Shown here: piece by piece, positions 48,686 through 57,709 of the stretch
How positions within the stretch are numbered: the first letter of the stretch is position 1
Layout of the letters: each line of letters begins with the position of its first letter
Origin: Marinobacter sp. 2_MG-2023
GTDB taxonomy: Bacteria; Pseudomonadota; Gammaproteobacteria; Pseudomonadales; Oleiphilaceae
DNA: 64,000 bases
Assembly (NCBI RefSeq): GCF_030546935.1
Contig: NZ_JAUOPH010000001.1
Coordinates: forward strand, 372,001-436,000
Direction: 5' to 3'
Notes under the pieces: model-generated
Database searches by the model: none
The model's input: only the letters and a program-made list of their open reading frames with translations
What the model was told of the DNA's origin: nothing
Made by a program: the position numbers and the translations under genes

Positions 48686-48717
48686 AAAACGCCGCACCCG
48701 TTAGAGTGCGGCGTTTT
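48686..48717 (-). terminator. Terminator of the acylase gene
   Basis: AAAACGCCGCAC (48686-48697) and GTGCGGCGTTTT (48706-48717) make a 12-base stem with an eight-base loop. On the minus strand it lies 17 bases after the acylase stop and runs into a T-rich stretch (TTTTTTTGTGG), so it ends that gene; it also blocks read-through from the plus side. Confidence 0.9.
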
Positions 48718-48733
48718 CATTCTGCTCCAACCT

Positions 48734-51418
48734 TTAGTCTGTAGAGATCACTGTTTCGCCCTGCGGCAACAGATTCGTCTGAATATCTTCTTCCGTGAAA
48801 AACAGCTGGCGGTAGTCCTTATCGGAATACTGCTCGCTCTGATCGCTAAAGTACGGTGACATTGAGTCTGTAGATTGCGAATAACTCACAAGTCCGTAGG
48901 CTTCCGGACCATTATCGGTAAACTCCAAGCCGAAATGCCAGCTCGTGCCTCTGGCCATCAGCCAGCCATCAATACCATCAGTGCCGTCCGACAGCCCGGC
49001 CGTATTGTCGATAGTTGATGGTGCAATACGCGGGAAGCGGGTGTCTTCCAGGAACGGATCGGTCACTACTCCGATTGCATTGAAGGCGCCATCAATGTTG
49101 CCATCGCCGCCATGCCATGGAATGGGCTGGGTAAGGAATGAAGGTGTACTACCTGAACCAGGGACCACACCGCCTGAGGCACGATAGTATTGGAGGTCAC
49201 TCAAAGCATCGGTCGGTGCAATGCCCTGGGACTGAAGAGCTGCAACACCATCAGCAAGCGCGAGCAGCATTGTGTCGTTAACCGTGCCCGCATTCTCCTG
49301 CGATGGCTCAGCAGGTGTACCCACGGGGTCAGCAGGGCTGAAAGGTGTTGTCAGGTCGGTATCCACATCGTCCAGGTAATTCGCCATGAACACCCGGAAT
49401 ACATGGGCACCCACGCTATCCAGATTATAGAGTCCATCCCAGTTGCTCAAGGACTGACACCAGGAAGAAAGATCCACTCCATTGACCGCTGTGCTACCAA
49501 TGTCATCGCAACGCTGGAGAAGCTCCGGCAGGAATTGCTCTGCATACCAGGCCCGGTTGTTCCAGATCACTCCGATCAACTCTTCCGCGCTGAATTTTCC
49601 GTCCTGCCCGGCTGGGAGTGGCGCACCGGGGAAACCCGGGTCCATCAGATTCTGAAGCATCTTGATACCCAACCGGGTTCGCGCATTAATCGGCGCTCTT
49701 TCATCCCCGAAAAGAGGCGAGAAGCCGGTCAGGAACTCATCAGGATTCGTGGACCAGTGGCTGCTGTTCGAGTTCTGAACCCAGTCTGAGCGCAATAGTT
49801 TGGGTTTCTGGTCGTATGTAGTCAGCGAACCACAGGCCGTTTCAACCCAATCCTCCTGCGAGAGCCGGCCGTCGAGCAAGGTTACACCCTGATCAAAGAG
49901 GCCTGCGTAGGCTGCACTCCCGGCCCTTCTGAAATTGATAAGCGCTATGGCCTTCTCGGAGAGGTTCGGTACCGAGCTGCTGTCGATGTAGAACGCGTTG
50001 CCCTGATCATCCGCATAGGTTGTGTTTGTCCACAGAGTAGAGCCGCAGCTCTGGAAGACACTTTGGAACTCCTCAAGATTGCTCGCCAGGCTCATTCCCA
50101 ACCAGGTATCCAGAAGACCCCCGGTGTTTGCATTAGCATCTCGATAGGTGTGAGCGACCATTGAGGACGTGTTCAAGGCTCCATTACTACCCCATGCAGG
50201 AAGTTGATCGCTCACAGCGTTGGCAGCGATCATTGGTCCGTACTCGGAGAAGTAAAAATTCCTCTCAAGAACCAGAGGTTCTGGCATACCGTCCATTTTG
50301 ACTTCGATCTGGTATGTCTCGGTGGTGATTGGCTTTTCAACACCATCCTTTACATAAGTCAGGTTATCCCCATCCTTCAACACCAATTCATACCAGGTAA
50401 AACGACGACTGGTCGTTACCGTGTGAGACCAGGCAAGATTCTCATTGAAGTTGATCAGCGGAATAGCCGTTCCAAGCAGGCCGGCTCCGTGAACATTCAG
50501 ATAACCCGGCACGGTCATCTGAACCTCATAGAGCCGCCGGTGCCCTGTATAGGGAAAGTGTGGGTTTGCTAGAAGAGCACCACGCCCCTGCTCAGTCAGG
50601 GTACTACCAATACCCCACGCATTGCTGGCGAGCCCCATATCTGCAAAATTCGTCTGTGAGTTCGCGCCAGCTTCCGCGGTCGCTACCACGCTCTTGAGGA
50701 GTTTGTTAACTGCCTCGACGTTGGTAACTGAGCTTACTGGCGAAGGCGCCGGACTTTCCCCTGGAGGAACCGCCAGAAAAACGGCGCCGGTTGCAAACAG
50801 AGCACCACTGGCGTATTGACCAACAATACGATAGTGCGCCATGAGGTCCACCGGTGTTATCGGTTTGACCCACTCCTGATCAGCGCATTCTGCAGGGAAT
50901 TGAGAGGTATCGGTTTCATTGATATAGCGGTTATACCCTTCCGTAAAGCCTTCAATAAGTGCACGGCTCTCCGCACTCAGAGTCGGGAACTCCGCCTCAG
51001 CTCCGGAATAGATTTTTTGGGCCTTGTAACTGAAGTCGTTGATAATATTGAGACCAACGCTTGCTCCGGGGGCGAACTGGACATCAGGCCCCGGCCCAAA
51101 ATATTTGGCACGCTCGCTCCTTGCCTTAACAATCGCTTCCGCCAACAGACAAACGTTATCCTGCGCCTGAGCATAGCCATGCCCGAACGCCGCAGACTTC
51201 AGGTTGTCCGCTTTAATATGGGGCACCCCCCCTTCCGTTCTCCGTATCGTCGCCTCAAGCTTCCCATCGGCCGGGAACAGGTTGGTATCGAGTTCAGACT
51301 GAGACGACCCTGATGATGAGCTATCGCCATCAAAACAGCCGGTAAGCATCGTGCTACCCAATAGCACTAGCGCTACGCCGCGCGCTGTTCGCGCGGCCCG
51401 TTTATTCCAGGTTTTCAT
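48734..51418 (-). CDS. Penicillin-acylase-family lipoprotein (AHL acylase-like)
   Basis: This Ntn-hydrolase is made as a precursor and cuts itself before a catalytic Ser. The 894-residue product has a lipoprotein signal with LTGC (Cys28), an alpha-subunit region, and the self-processing site LASNAWGIGS with Ser265 as the likely new N-terminal nucleophile. LLANPHFPYTGHRRLYEVQM and NLAWSHTVTTSRRFTWYEL follow, close to acyl-homoserine-lactone acylases such as PvdQ and QuiP. Acyl-chain amides are therefore the likely substrates. The frame opens 17 residues earlier; the ATG at 51418 starts the signal peptide. Confidence 0.88.
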   Translation of the reverse strand: MKTWNKRAARTARGVALVLLGSTMLTGCFDGDSSSSGSSQSELDTNLFPADGKLEATIRRTEGGVPHIKADNLKSAAFGHGYAQAQDNVCLLAEAIVKARSERAKYFGPGPDVQFAPGASVGLNIINDFSYKAQKIYSGAEAEFPTLSAESRALIEGFTEGYNRYINETDTSQFPAECADQEWVKPITPVDLMAHYRIVGQYASGALFATGAVFLAVPPGESPAPSPVSSVTNVEAVNKLLKSVVATAEAGANSQTNFADMGLASNAWGIGSTLTEQGRGALLANPHFPYTGHRRLYEVQMTVPGYLNVHGAGLLGTAIPLINFNENLAWSHTVTTSRRFTWYELVLKDGDNLTYVKDGVEKPITTETYQIEVKMDGMPEPLVLERNFYFSEYGPMIAANAVSDQLPAWGSNGALNTSSMVAHTYRDANANTGGLLDTWLGMSLASNLEEFQSVFQSCGSTLWTNTTYADDQGNAFYIDSSSVPNLSEKAIALINFRRAGSAAYAGLFDQGVTLLDGRLSQEDWVETACGSLTTYDQKPKLLRSDWVQNSNSSHWSTNPDEFLTGFSPLFGDERAPINARTRLGIKMLQNLMDPGFPGAPLPAGQDGKFSAEELIGVIWNNRAWYAEQFLPELLQRCDDIGSTAVNGVDLSSWCQSLSNWDGLYNLDSVGAHVFRVFMANYLDDVDTDLTTPFSPADPVGTPAEPSQENAGTVNDTMLLALADGVAALQSQGIAPTDALSDLQYYRASGGVVPGSGSTPSFLTQPIPWHGGDGNIDGAFNAIGVVTDPFLEDTRFPRIAPSTIDNTAGLSDGTDGIDGWLMARGTSWHFGLEFTDNGPEAYGLVSYSQSTDSMSPYFSDQSEQYSDKDYRQLFFTEEDIQTNLLPQGETVISTD

Positions 51419-51496
51419 AGTGTCACCCTTGTAATTATTGACTACGGGATTCGCCGTTACCGGCGACACTATTAACCTAGCAGAAGGAGAATAAAA

Positions 51497-51512
51497 CTGA
51501 ATCTATATTCAG
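51497..51512 (-). promoter_or_regulatory. Inverted repeat upstream of the acylase gene
   Basis: CTGAAT-N4-ATTCAG lies about 80-95 bases upstream of the acylase start. Its arms are perfect over six bases. It may be an operator, but no clear -10/-35 pair can be tied to it. Confidence 0.3.
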
Positions 51513-51541
51513 GATATTTCTCGCAAAATCATACTTTTTAG

Positions 51542-52648
51542 CTACTTCCCTAGCAGTGGCTGTCCAATCAATGTTGTAGCTGCCGGCGTTTTCTCAAACT
51601 TGATCGGAAACCCAATCTGCCTTTGTAGGGTTCCATCACCCCGGTCAACACCAATCACCATATCCCGCGCTTTCAGCTGCGGGTGCTCGGCAGCCTCATC
51701 AATCGTCAATACCGGCTCCACGCAGGCATCCACATCAGAAAAAACAGACTGCCACTGCTCCAGTGTTTTCTGCTGTATTTTTTCACTGAGCGCAGCTTTG
51801 AATTTTGCCTGGTCTTCCGGCTTCTGGCTCAGCGCCAGGCCTTTCATTTCTGCCAGCTCAAGAATGTCGCACAGCCTTGCGGCGAACTGGGGCTCCAGGC
51901 TTCCCACAGAAAGCCAGCGGCTGTCCTGGGTCTGGTAGTAATCGTAGAAGGAGCCACCGTTCAGCAGGCTGGTTTCCGGCTTCTGTTCCTGGCCGCCAGC
52001 AAGGCAGGCGGCGCCGGCCATGCCATTAAGTGCAAAGGCTGCGTCGGTCATGCTGATATCAACAAACTGCCCTTCTCCTGTTTGTTGGCGATGAATAACG
52101 GCTGCGAGTATTCCCATTACCGCATGGTGAGAGCCACCTGCTACGTCAGCAATCTGGATGCCCATAGGTGGAGGACCGCTTTTTTCGCGGCCACAATGAC
52201 TGCTCACGCCCGAAAGGGAGAGATAGTTGATGTCATGGCCGGCGCGGTCTTTGTATGGCCCCGTCTGGCCATAGCCTGTAATCGCACAATAGATAAGCCT
52301 GGGGTTGATCGCTTTCAGGGTTTCATAACCAATTCCAAGTCGATCCATCACGCCGGGGCGGAACTGTTCGATCACAATGTCATAACCCTTCACCAGCTCC
52401 AGAACCTTTTCCTTGCTGCCTTCTTTTTTGAGGTTAAGCCCAAGAGATTGCTTCCCTCTATTCAGAAACCCATGGGCGGTGCTTACGCCTGCATCATGAG
52501 GTGGCATTACACGGGTAAGGTCTACCCGGTCTGGCGCCTCAACTCTCAGCACTTCTGCTCCCATGTCTGCCAGTAGCATGGTGGCATAAGGCCCGGGCAA
52601 CAGAGTGCTGAAGTCCAAAATCTTCATCGAGTTCAAAGGACCTGCCAT
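51542..52648 (-). CDS. Alpha-methylacyl-CoA racemase (CaiB/BaiF family)
   Basis: The 368-residue class III CoA-transferase-fold protein shows the racemase pattern rather than that of a CoA transferase. GYGQTGPYKDRAGHDINYLSLSGV holds the catalytic His138, and IQIADVAGGSHHAVMG holds Asp168, as in the methylacyl-CoA racemases of mammals and mycobacteria. The enzyme equilibrates the 2-methyl centre so branched acyl chains can enter beta-oxidation. A 21-residue upstream extension is open, but AAGGAG precedes the ATG at 52648. It is divergent from an AraC regulator across 188 bases. Confidence 0.9.
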   Translation of the reverse strand: MAGPLNSMKILDFSTLLPGPYATMLLADMGAEVLRVEAPDRVDLTRVMPPHDAGVSTAHGFLNRGKQSLGLNLKKEGSKEKVLELVKGYDIVIEQFRPGVMDRLGIGYETLKAINPRLIYCAITGYGQTGPYKDRAGHDINYLSLSGVSSHCGREKSGPPPMGIQIADVAGGSHHAVMGILAAVIHRQQTGEGQFVDISMTDAAFALNGMAGAACLAGGQEQKPETSLLNGGSFYDYYQTQDSRWLSVGSLEPQFAARLCDILELAEMKGLALSQKPEDQAKFKAALSEKIQQKTLEQWQSVFSDVDACVEPVLTIDEAAEHPQLKARDMVIGVDRGDGTLQRQIGFPIKFEKTPAATTLIGQPLLGK

Positions 52649-52836
52649 GGTGTTCTCCTTATTATGTGGTGTGCTGTTCTGACTATTTTTGGGAAGGGTT
52701 CCATGCTGCACGGTTTTACCATTGAGGCCAACTGCCGGTTACGCCATTACAATTAGCCGATTCTTACAGCCACTTCGGTTGCATTGTAGGTAGGGGGTTT
52801 TATGATAGGTTTCGTTTTCAGGAATCGGCGGGTTAG

Positions 52837-53862
52837 ATGTCTGATCTGACAGTTTCACGGCACTTCGTGCTGGCCGCTATGGCCGGTGCTGAACACTTGG
52901 GGTTTGATACCGGTGAAATGCTCCGGGAAGCAGGTATTTCCCCGGATCTTCTGCGTATCGAGATGGCGAGGGTTAGCAGCGATCAATTCAGTTCGTTGTT
53001 GCAGATTGCCTGGAATCGCATGAATGATGAATTCATGGGCATGGGCCCAAGGCGGGCGCAGGTCGGCACCTTTGCCACTATGTGTGCTCTGGTGATTGAC
53101 TGCCCTACGCTGGAAGCTGTTTATCGCAAGGCGTACCAGTTTTCCCGGCTGTTTGACCCTATGGTTGCCATGAAACTGGAAACCGACAAGCAGAAGGTGC
53201 GGCTGGTTACTCGTATGGAAGGCGAGATCCACGACCCTCATTACTTTCTGCGAGAGAGCATACTGGTTATCTGGCACCGATTGGGAAGCTGGCTTATCGG
53301 CCAGCCGGTGGAGCTGGAGAAAGCCGAATTCGACTACTCACGGCCAGCCCACGGCGATGAGTATCGCCATATTTTTCATTGTCCTCTGGAGTTCGAATCC
53401 GATTGCACCGCCCTGACGTTCGATAAACGCTTTCTGACGGCACCGGTTATTCGGGACAAGCCGGAAATGCTTCAGTTTCTGAAAACGTCACCAGCCGATC
53501 TTCTCTCCCGCCCAGACGAGAGCAATACGTTCACTGGACGAATCAGGGGACTGATAGGCCGGGATTTTTCAAAACCGCTACCGGACTTTGAATGGATTGC
53601 GACTGAGCTGCACACTAGTCCGCAAACACTGCGCAGGCGTCTGAAACAGGAAAACACGTCGTTCCAAGAGATCAAGGATTTATTGCGCAGAGATATGGCA
53701 ATTTACTATCTGAGCCGGCAGGAACTCTCAATAAACGATATCGCAGAGAAAGTCGGGTTTACAGAACCCTCGACCTTTCACCGTGCCTTCAAGAAGTGGA
53801 CAGGCGTTACCCCGGGCGCCTATCGCGAAGGCGAACGGGGCAATCTGAAAATTGAACGCTAG
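52837..53862 (+). CDS. AraC-family regulator with OruR/ArgR-type N-terminal domain
   Basis: The 341-residue protein joins the N-terminal ligand domain of the Arabinose_bd type seen in proteobacterial AraC regulators (about residues 15-200, with LASLLQ-like DQFSSLLQIAWNRM) and a C-terminal double helix-turn-helix (about 235-330; SPQTLRRRLKQENTSFQEIK and DIAEKVGFTEPSTFHRAFK). Its position opposite the racemase gene suggests that it controls that gene, perhaps in response to a branched lipid. The stop codon is shared with the convergent neighbour in the tetranucleotide CTAG. Confidence 0.93.
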   Translation: MSDLTVSRHFVLAAMAGAEHLGFDTGEMLREAGISPDLLRIEMARVSSDQFSSLLQIAWNRMNDEFMGMGPRRAQVGTFATMCALVIDCPTLEAVYRKAYQFSRLFDPMVAMKLETDKQKVRLVTRMEGEIHDPHYFLRESILVIWHRLGSWLIGQPVELEKAEFDYSRPAHGDEYRHIFHCPLEFESDCTALTFDKRFLTAPVIRDKPEMLQFLKTSPADLLSRPDESNTFTGRIRGLIGRDFSKPLPDFEWIATELHTSPQTLRRRLKQENTSFQEIKDLLRRDMAIYYLSRQELSINDIAEKVGFTEPSTFHRAFKKWTGVTPGAYREGERGNLKIER

Positions 53863-54737
53863 GAGCCCGAGGGGGCCTGGAGATTCCTTATCAGTCTACC
53901 CAGCGTCTGCGCTATCTCTTCCGCCTGGCTTCGGTTTGGAGAAAGCTGAAACAAGCGAGAGCCGTCTCGTGGATCATATACCCAACAGGTCGCCACTGCT
54001 TGCTCGCAGCCCCACTCCACTTGCGGGTTCACTCCAAAAACTGGGATCCGCCCGGTTTTCCGTGTAACACCACCTGAGCTGCTGCGCCGGAGTTCCTGAA
54101 TGGAGATGGCGTCCTCGCTGCTGCTCAAGCGATATTCAACATCCGCAGGCCTATCGAGTCGCACTACCGCCTGATCCTGTCGCCAACCGGCAACACTCAG
54201 CAAACTGTTAAGGTGCAGAACAAGCGCTTCGCGATCTGAATCTGCCAGATACAATTTACGCAAAGAAGCAGCTTGCTCGTCGCCGGCAGGTTCAATTACC
54301 GCGACCTGGGCATCCTCCCCAACCTGGGTTACCAGAGCTTTCTCCTTTCTTGCACGCTCAATTCCAGTGATCAGTTTCAGAGCACTCTGGTAATGACTAC
54401 CCTCAACGCCGGCGCTGGTCACATAGGTTTCAAGTGCCGCCTGAGCTTCATTGAGATGAGAAGACTGCAGCATCACTCTGCCACGGTAATAGTGGTAATC
54501 GGCCGGCTTTTCCGCCTCCAGAAGCTGCATACGGTTCAAGTATTCACTAGCCTCGCCCCAATTTTCGGCGGCCACCGATTCTTCGATCGCCAGCATCAAA
54601 CGGCGGGCTTCATGCTCTGGTGCAAGTGCAGCAGCCTGCCCTGCCACAAGCGCAGAGCTGATAACCACAACCCTGGCCAGCTGCCGGCCTTTTATTCTCA
54701 AGGCCGATAAACGGCTATTCCCGAATTCTACTGCCAT
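53859..54737 (-). CDS. Secreted protein with TPR-like N-terminal half
   Basis: I do not recognise this 292-residue protein. It has an N-terminal hydrophobic stretch with AVAGQAAALA-type cleavage (about 22-38), so it is probably periplasmic. Residues about 45-120 look like paired TPR-type helices (EESVAAENWGEASEYLNRMQLLE; ADYHYYRGRVML). The C-terminal half is beta-rich, with VEYRLSSSEDAISIQELRR and one Cys pair (WGCEQAVATCWVYD) that could form a disulfide. AGGAG precedes the ATG. It follows rmuC after five bases, so the two are probably co-transcribed. Confidence 0.8.
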   Translation of the reverse strand: MAVEFGNSRLSALRIKGRQLARVVVISSALVAGQAAALAPEHEARRLMLAIEESVAAENWGEASEYLNRMQLLEAEKPADYHYYRGRVMLQSSHLNEAQAALETYVTSAGVEGSHYQSALKLITGIERARKEKALVTQVGEDAQVAVIEPAGDEQAASLRKLYLADSDREALVLHLNSLLSVAGWRQDQAVVRLDRPADVEYRLSSSEDAISIQELRRSSSGGVTRKTGRIPVFGVNPQVEWGCEQAVATCWVYDPRDGSRLFQLSPNRSQAEEIAQTLGRLIRNLQAPSGS

Positions 54738-54742
54738 GGTAC

Positions 54743-56134
54743 TTACTCCTGCTCGTTATCTGCACCAATTGCCTGTTCTTCCGCATCCACCTCTGCCTGA
54801 TCCGTAATGGCTTTTGGCAGCTCCTTCTTTACTCGCACGCCAAGCTCAACAAACCGGTTAGCCTGGGAAATCAGATTGCCCCGCCCTCTGGTTAGCGTGC
54901 TCATGGCTGAGTCATACGTAACCTGCGCAGTGTGGAGTTGTCCGCCAAGGCGCTCCATGGCTTCCACAAACACCCTGAGTTTGTCATAAACTGCGCCCGC
55001 GCGCTCGGCTATCAGACGGGCATTCTGGCTCTGGCGCTCGTATCGCCATATGTTTTCAACCGTGCGCAGCGTCGCCAGGAGTGTTGTTGGTGTTACTACA
55101 ATAATCTTTCGTTCAAAGGCTTCTGCGAAAAGGTTCTCGTCCTGCTGAAAAGCCGCCACAAATGCCGGCTCTATGGGCATAAACAGGAACACGAAATCAG
55201 GTGAATGAAGACCTTCGAGCTGGCTGTAATCTTTTTCACTGAGTGTTCGGATATGGGTGCGAACCGCCTCCACATGGCTTTTCAAAGCCTCTTGCCGGTC
55301 TGTGTCCTCTTCCTCAACCACCCACTTCTGATAAGCCAACAAGGAGACTTTGGAATCGATAACCAGGTTTCGGTTATCTGGAAGATGAATTACCACATCA
55401 GGCCTTAACAGCTGGTTTTCACTGTCTCTGTAGCTGCCCTGGGTGTGATATTCAATACCCTTGCGTAGCCCGGATTTTTCCAACACTCGCTCAAGGATCA
55501 GCTCACCCCAGTTGCCCTGAATTTTTTTATCGCCTTTCAGAGCCCGGGTCAGACTAGCGGCCTCTTCAGTAATTTGCCGGTTAAGTTCCTGAAGAGATTT
55601 TATCTCGCTGCGAAGGGCCTGCCGGTCCCGGGTTTCGGAGGTATATACGTCTTCCACCCGCTTGCGAAAATCCTGCAGTTGATCCCGGAAGGGGTTGAGC
55701 AAGCTATCCAGGCTTGTGCGGGTCTGCTGGGTGAAGCGTTCACTTTTCTGTTCGAAAATCCGGTTTGCGAGGTTTTCAAATTCCTGCTTCAAGGCGTCGC
55801 GGTTATGCTCCAACAATGTGAGCTTCTCAGAAGCAGAGCGCCGTTCTTCCTTAAGAGTCACCTGCTGCTCTCTCAGCACGGCACGTGCTTCCCCCAACTC
55901 CCTCGCAAGCTCATCGATCTTCACTTGCTGGTTTTGGCGTTCGTCCGTCAGTTCTTCAATCCGCCGGCTTTGGGCTGCCAAATCGGCTTGCAGGCCCGCA
56001 GCCCGATTCTCTGCCCTGGCCTTTGCCAGGACTACGGCAACAATTATCGCAGTTGCCAAAAGTAGAGTCACAAATGCCGCCACCGATCCCGGCTGGGAGT
56101 TTATATATTCACTGATGGCTTCAGGCACAAACAA
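54743..56134 (-). CDS. rmuC: DNA recombination protein RmuC
   Basis: RmuC limits inversions and defends against foreign DNA in some settings; it is a membrane-tethered protein with a predicted nuclease fold. The 463-residue product has one membrane helix (about 16-38), a long coiled coil (about 45-210), and the RmuC domain (about 215-420) with GNWGELILERVLEKSGL, LRPDVVIHLPDNRNLVIDSKVSL and FVFLFMPIEPAF. The Asp in LVIDSKVSL fits the PD-(D/E)xK site. The C-terminal tail is acidic and not conserved. Confidence 0.95.
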   Translation of the reverse strand: MFVPEAISEYINSQPGSVAAFVTLLLATAIIVAVVLAKARAENRAAGLQADLAAQSRRIEELTDERQNQQVKIDELARELGEARAVLREQQVTLKEERRSASEKLTLLEHNRDALKQEFENLANRIFEQKSERFTQQTRTSLDSLLNPFRDQLQDFRKRVEDVYTSETRDRQALRSEIKSLQELNRQITEEAASLTRALKGDKKIQGNWGELILERVLEKSGLRKGIEYHTQGSYRDSENQLLRPDVVIHLPDNRNLVIDSKVSLLAYQKWVVEEEDTDRQEALKSHVEAVRTHIRTLSEKDYSQLEGLHSPDFVFLFMPIEPAFVAAFQQDENLFAEAFERKIIVVTPTTLLATLRTVENIWRYERQSQNARLIAERAGAVYDKLRVFVEAMERLGGQLHTAQVTYDSAMSTLTRGRGNLISQANRFVELGVRVKKELPKAITDQAEVDAEEQAIGADNEQE

Positions 56135-56408
56135 GGCTCCTCTGGGTTTTCGTATTTTTTCGGATTAACGTGAACTTACGCACGCATTACATTCTATCGG
56201 AACACACACGGCTTTTCTTTGATGCTCTTCGGCGATCGCGCATATGCAGCCTGTATCGCGACTGATTGGCAATTTGGTAATGCGCCTCAATCCACCTCTG
56301 GACGCGCGACGTAATATCTATTACAACGATAAAGTAGCCTGAGATTAATAGCACTACGCTTTATTAACGGTATTCAGGCTTACTCAGAGCCAAAACGGAA
56401 GAACGATC

Positions 56409-56786
56409 ATGCTCAAAGAACTCTGGCGAAAGCTGGGAGAGGATTTTCTGCAGACTGATTGCTCTGGCAATGAGTGCAGGGAGCGCAACCCTGACTTGTA
56501 CGGCTCACGCGGGTTTCGCATTCTCCCCCACATCACCCACACAGGCGAACTCCACCTGGAGCGGCTGACATCGCTGCTTAAAAGCCGGTACGGCAAGACT
56601 TCGGCAGACACTGAAGCCAGCAGTGACGACGATGCCGTACGTGATCTAATCACCTTTGCTGCACGGGTACAGGATCAGGACATTCAACGGGAGTTGCTTC
56701 TGTTCTACCTGAATTGCTCTCCGGTTATTCAGGAGTACCTGCGCTCCGACGAGGTGCTTGGAAACAGCCATTTCCTATCCCCTTAA
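56409..56786 (+). CDS. Hypothetical small protein
   Basis: I do not recognise this 125-residue product. It is acidic and predicted soluble, with two Cys close together in TDCSGNECRERNPDL and a helical C-terminal half (residues about 75-110, VRDLITFAARVQDQDIQRELLL). The ATG is preceded by GGAAGAACGATC. No signal peptide, membrane helix or motif is visible. It has no operon partner: rmuC is divergent and the next gene starts 129 bases later. The 275 bases before it hold no clear feature. Confidence 0.65.
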   Translation: MLKELWRKLGEDFLQTDCSGNECRERNPDLYGSRGFRILPHITHTGELHLERLTSLLKSRYGKTSADTEASSDDDAVRDLITFAARVQDQDIQRELLLFYLNCSPVIQEYLRSDEVLGNSHFLSP

Positions 56787-56863
56787 CCAACTGTAAAGCA
56801 AATACACAGGTCGATTGTTGTATACTTCGGCTCCGGATATTCTTTGCCATACACTTTCAAACC

Positions 56864-56891
56864 GTCACACCTATTCCATTCCGGGTGTGAC
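56864..56891 (+). other. Hairpin in the leader of the retropepsin-like gene
   Basis: GTCACACC (56864-56871) pairs with GGTGTGAC (56884-56891) with a 12-base loop, just ahead of the start at 56916. No T-run follows, so it is not a terminator. A TATACT near 56821-56826 may be a -10 box upstream of it. A regulatory role is possible but unproven. Confidence 0.35.
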
Positions 56892-56915
56892 CGGTAACCG
56901 GCTCAGGGGTTTTTC

Positions 56916-57707
56916 ATGTGTTCTAATCGATTTCGAGCTGGTCTGCCGACGCTCTCCGTTCTGGTTATTGCAGGTACTGCTCTGCTGACGGGGTGCTCTG
57001 CAGACAGGTACTTCATGGTCCCCAAGTCCGACCTGAGTGATATGAACGCCTCGGTTCAAAGCCAGCGTGCCACTCTGGTAACCATGGAGCAAAACGCAAC
57101 CGTTCGTCATGACAAACTTTTAGAGCATAACGAAGCCGCCACACAGAAGGTCCTGGAGGCGATCTCAACTCAGGTTGCGAAACCTTCCTGTCCGCCTGTA
57201 CAGGCCCAGAAAGCCTGCCCCGCCGCTGAGAATACCAAAGGCCGGGCCGACCGACTCAAAGGGAAAGTAGTGGTTGGAGAGGTCGAGAATTTTTACCTGG
57301 CCGGCCCGGGGCTTATCTACAAAGCACGCATCGACAGTGGAGCGGAAACCTCTTCCCTCGACGCACGCAACATTACACGCTTCGAGCGCGACGGGAGCAA
57401 CTGGGTCCGTTTTGACGTTCCTGTACCCGGCACAGAAGAATTCGTCACTCTTGAGAAAGAAGTTTCTCGACGTGTAAGAGTGATTCAGGCGAGCGCGGAT
57501 GAAGCAGAGCGGCGCGTCGTCGTTGAGCTTCAGTTCTCGATAGGCGATCATCAGCAGGTTGCAGAGTTCACGCTTGCAGACCGAAGCAACCTTACTTATC
57601 AGGCACTTATAGGCCGAAACGTGCTCCGCGATGTCATGCTGATTGATGTAGGCAAGGAGTATGCAACGGAACTGCCGGAATCAATCCGCACTGATAACGG
57701 GAACTAA
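56916..57707 (+). CDS. Retropepsin-like aspartic protease lipoprotein (PF05618 type)
   Basis: The 263-residue lipoprotein has the lipobox LLTGC (Cys27), a helical spacer (about 40-90), a Cys/Pro-rich hinge, and a C-terminal domain with IYKARIDSGAETSSL, where D140-S-G-A is the retropepsin active-site motif. Family names such as ATP-dependent zinc protease are historical; the fold is a single-motif aspartic protease that works as a dimer. It starts a tight three-gene set with a transglutaminase-7TM protein and an ATP-grasp protein, which suggests one function. Confidence 0.85.
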   Translation: MCSNRFRAGLPTLSVLVIAGTALLTGCSADRYFMVPKSDLSDMNASVQSQRATLVTMEQNATVRHDKLLEHNEAATQKVLEAISTQVAKPSCPPVQAQKACPAAENTKGRADRLKGKVVVGEVENFYLAGPGLIYKARIDSGAETSSLDARNITRFERDGSNWVRFDVPVPGTEEFVTLEKEVSRRVRVIQASADEAERRVVVELQFSIGDHQQVAEFTLADRSNLTYQALIGRNVLRDVMLIDVGKEYATELPESIRTDNGN

Positions 57708-57709
57708 TA

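Noticed and set aside
51683..52576. A 297-residue open frame on the plus strand
   Set aside because: It is antisense to the racemase gene and has no recognisable product.
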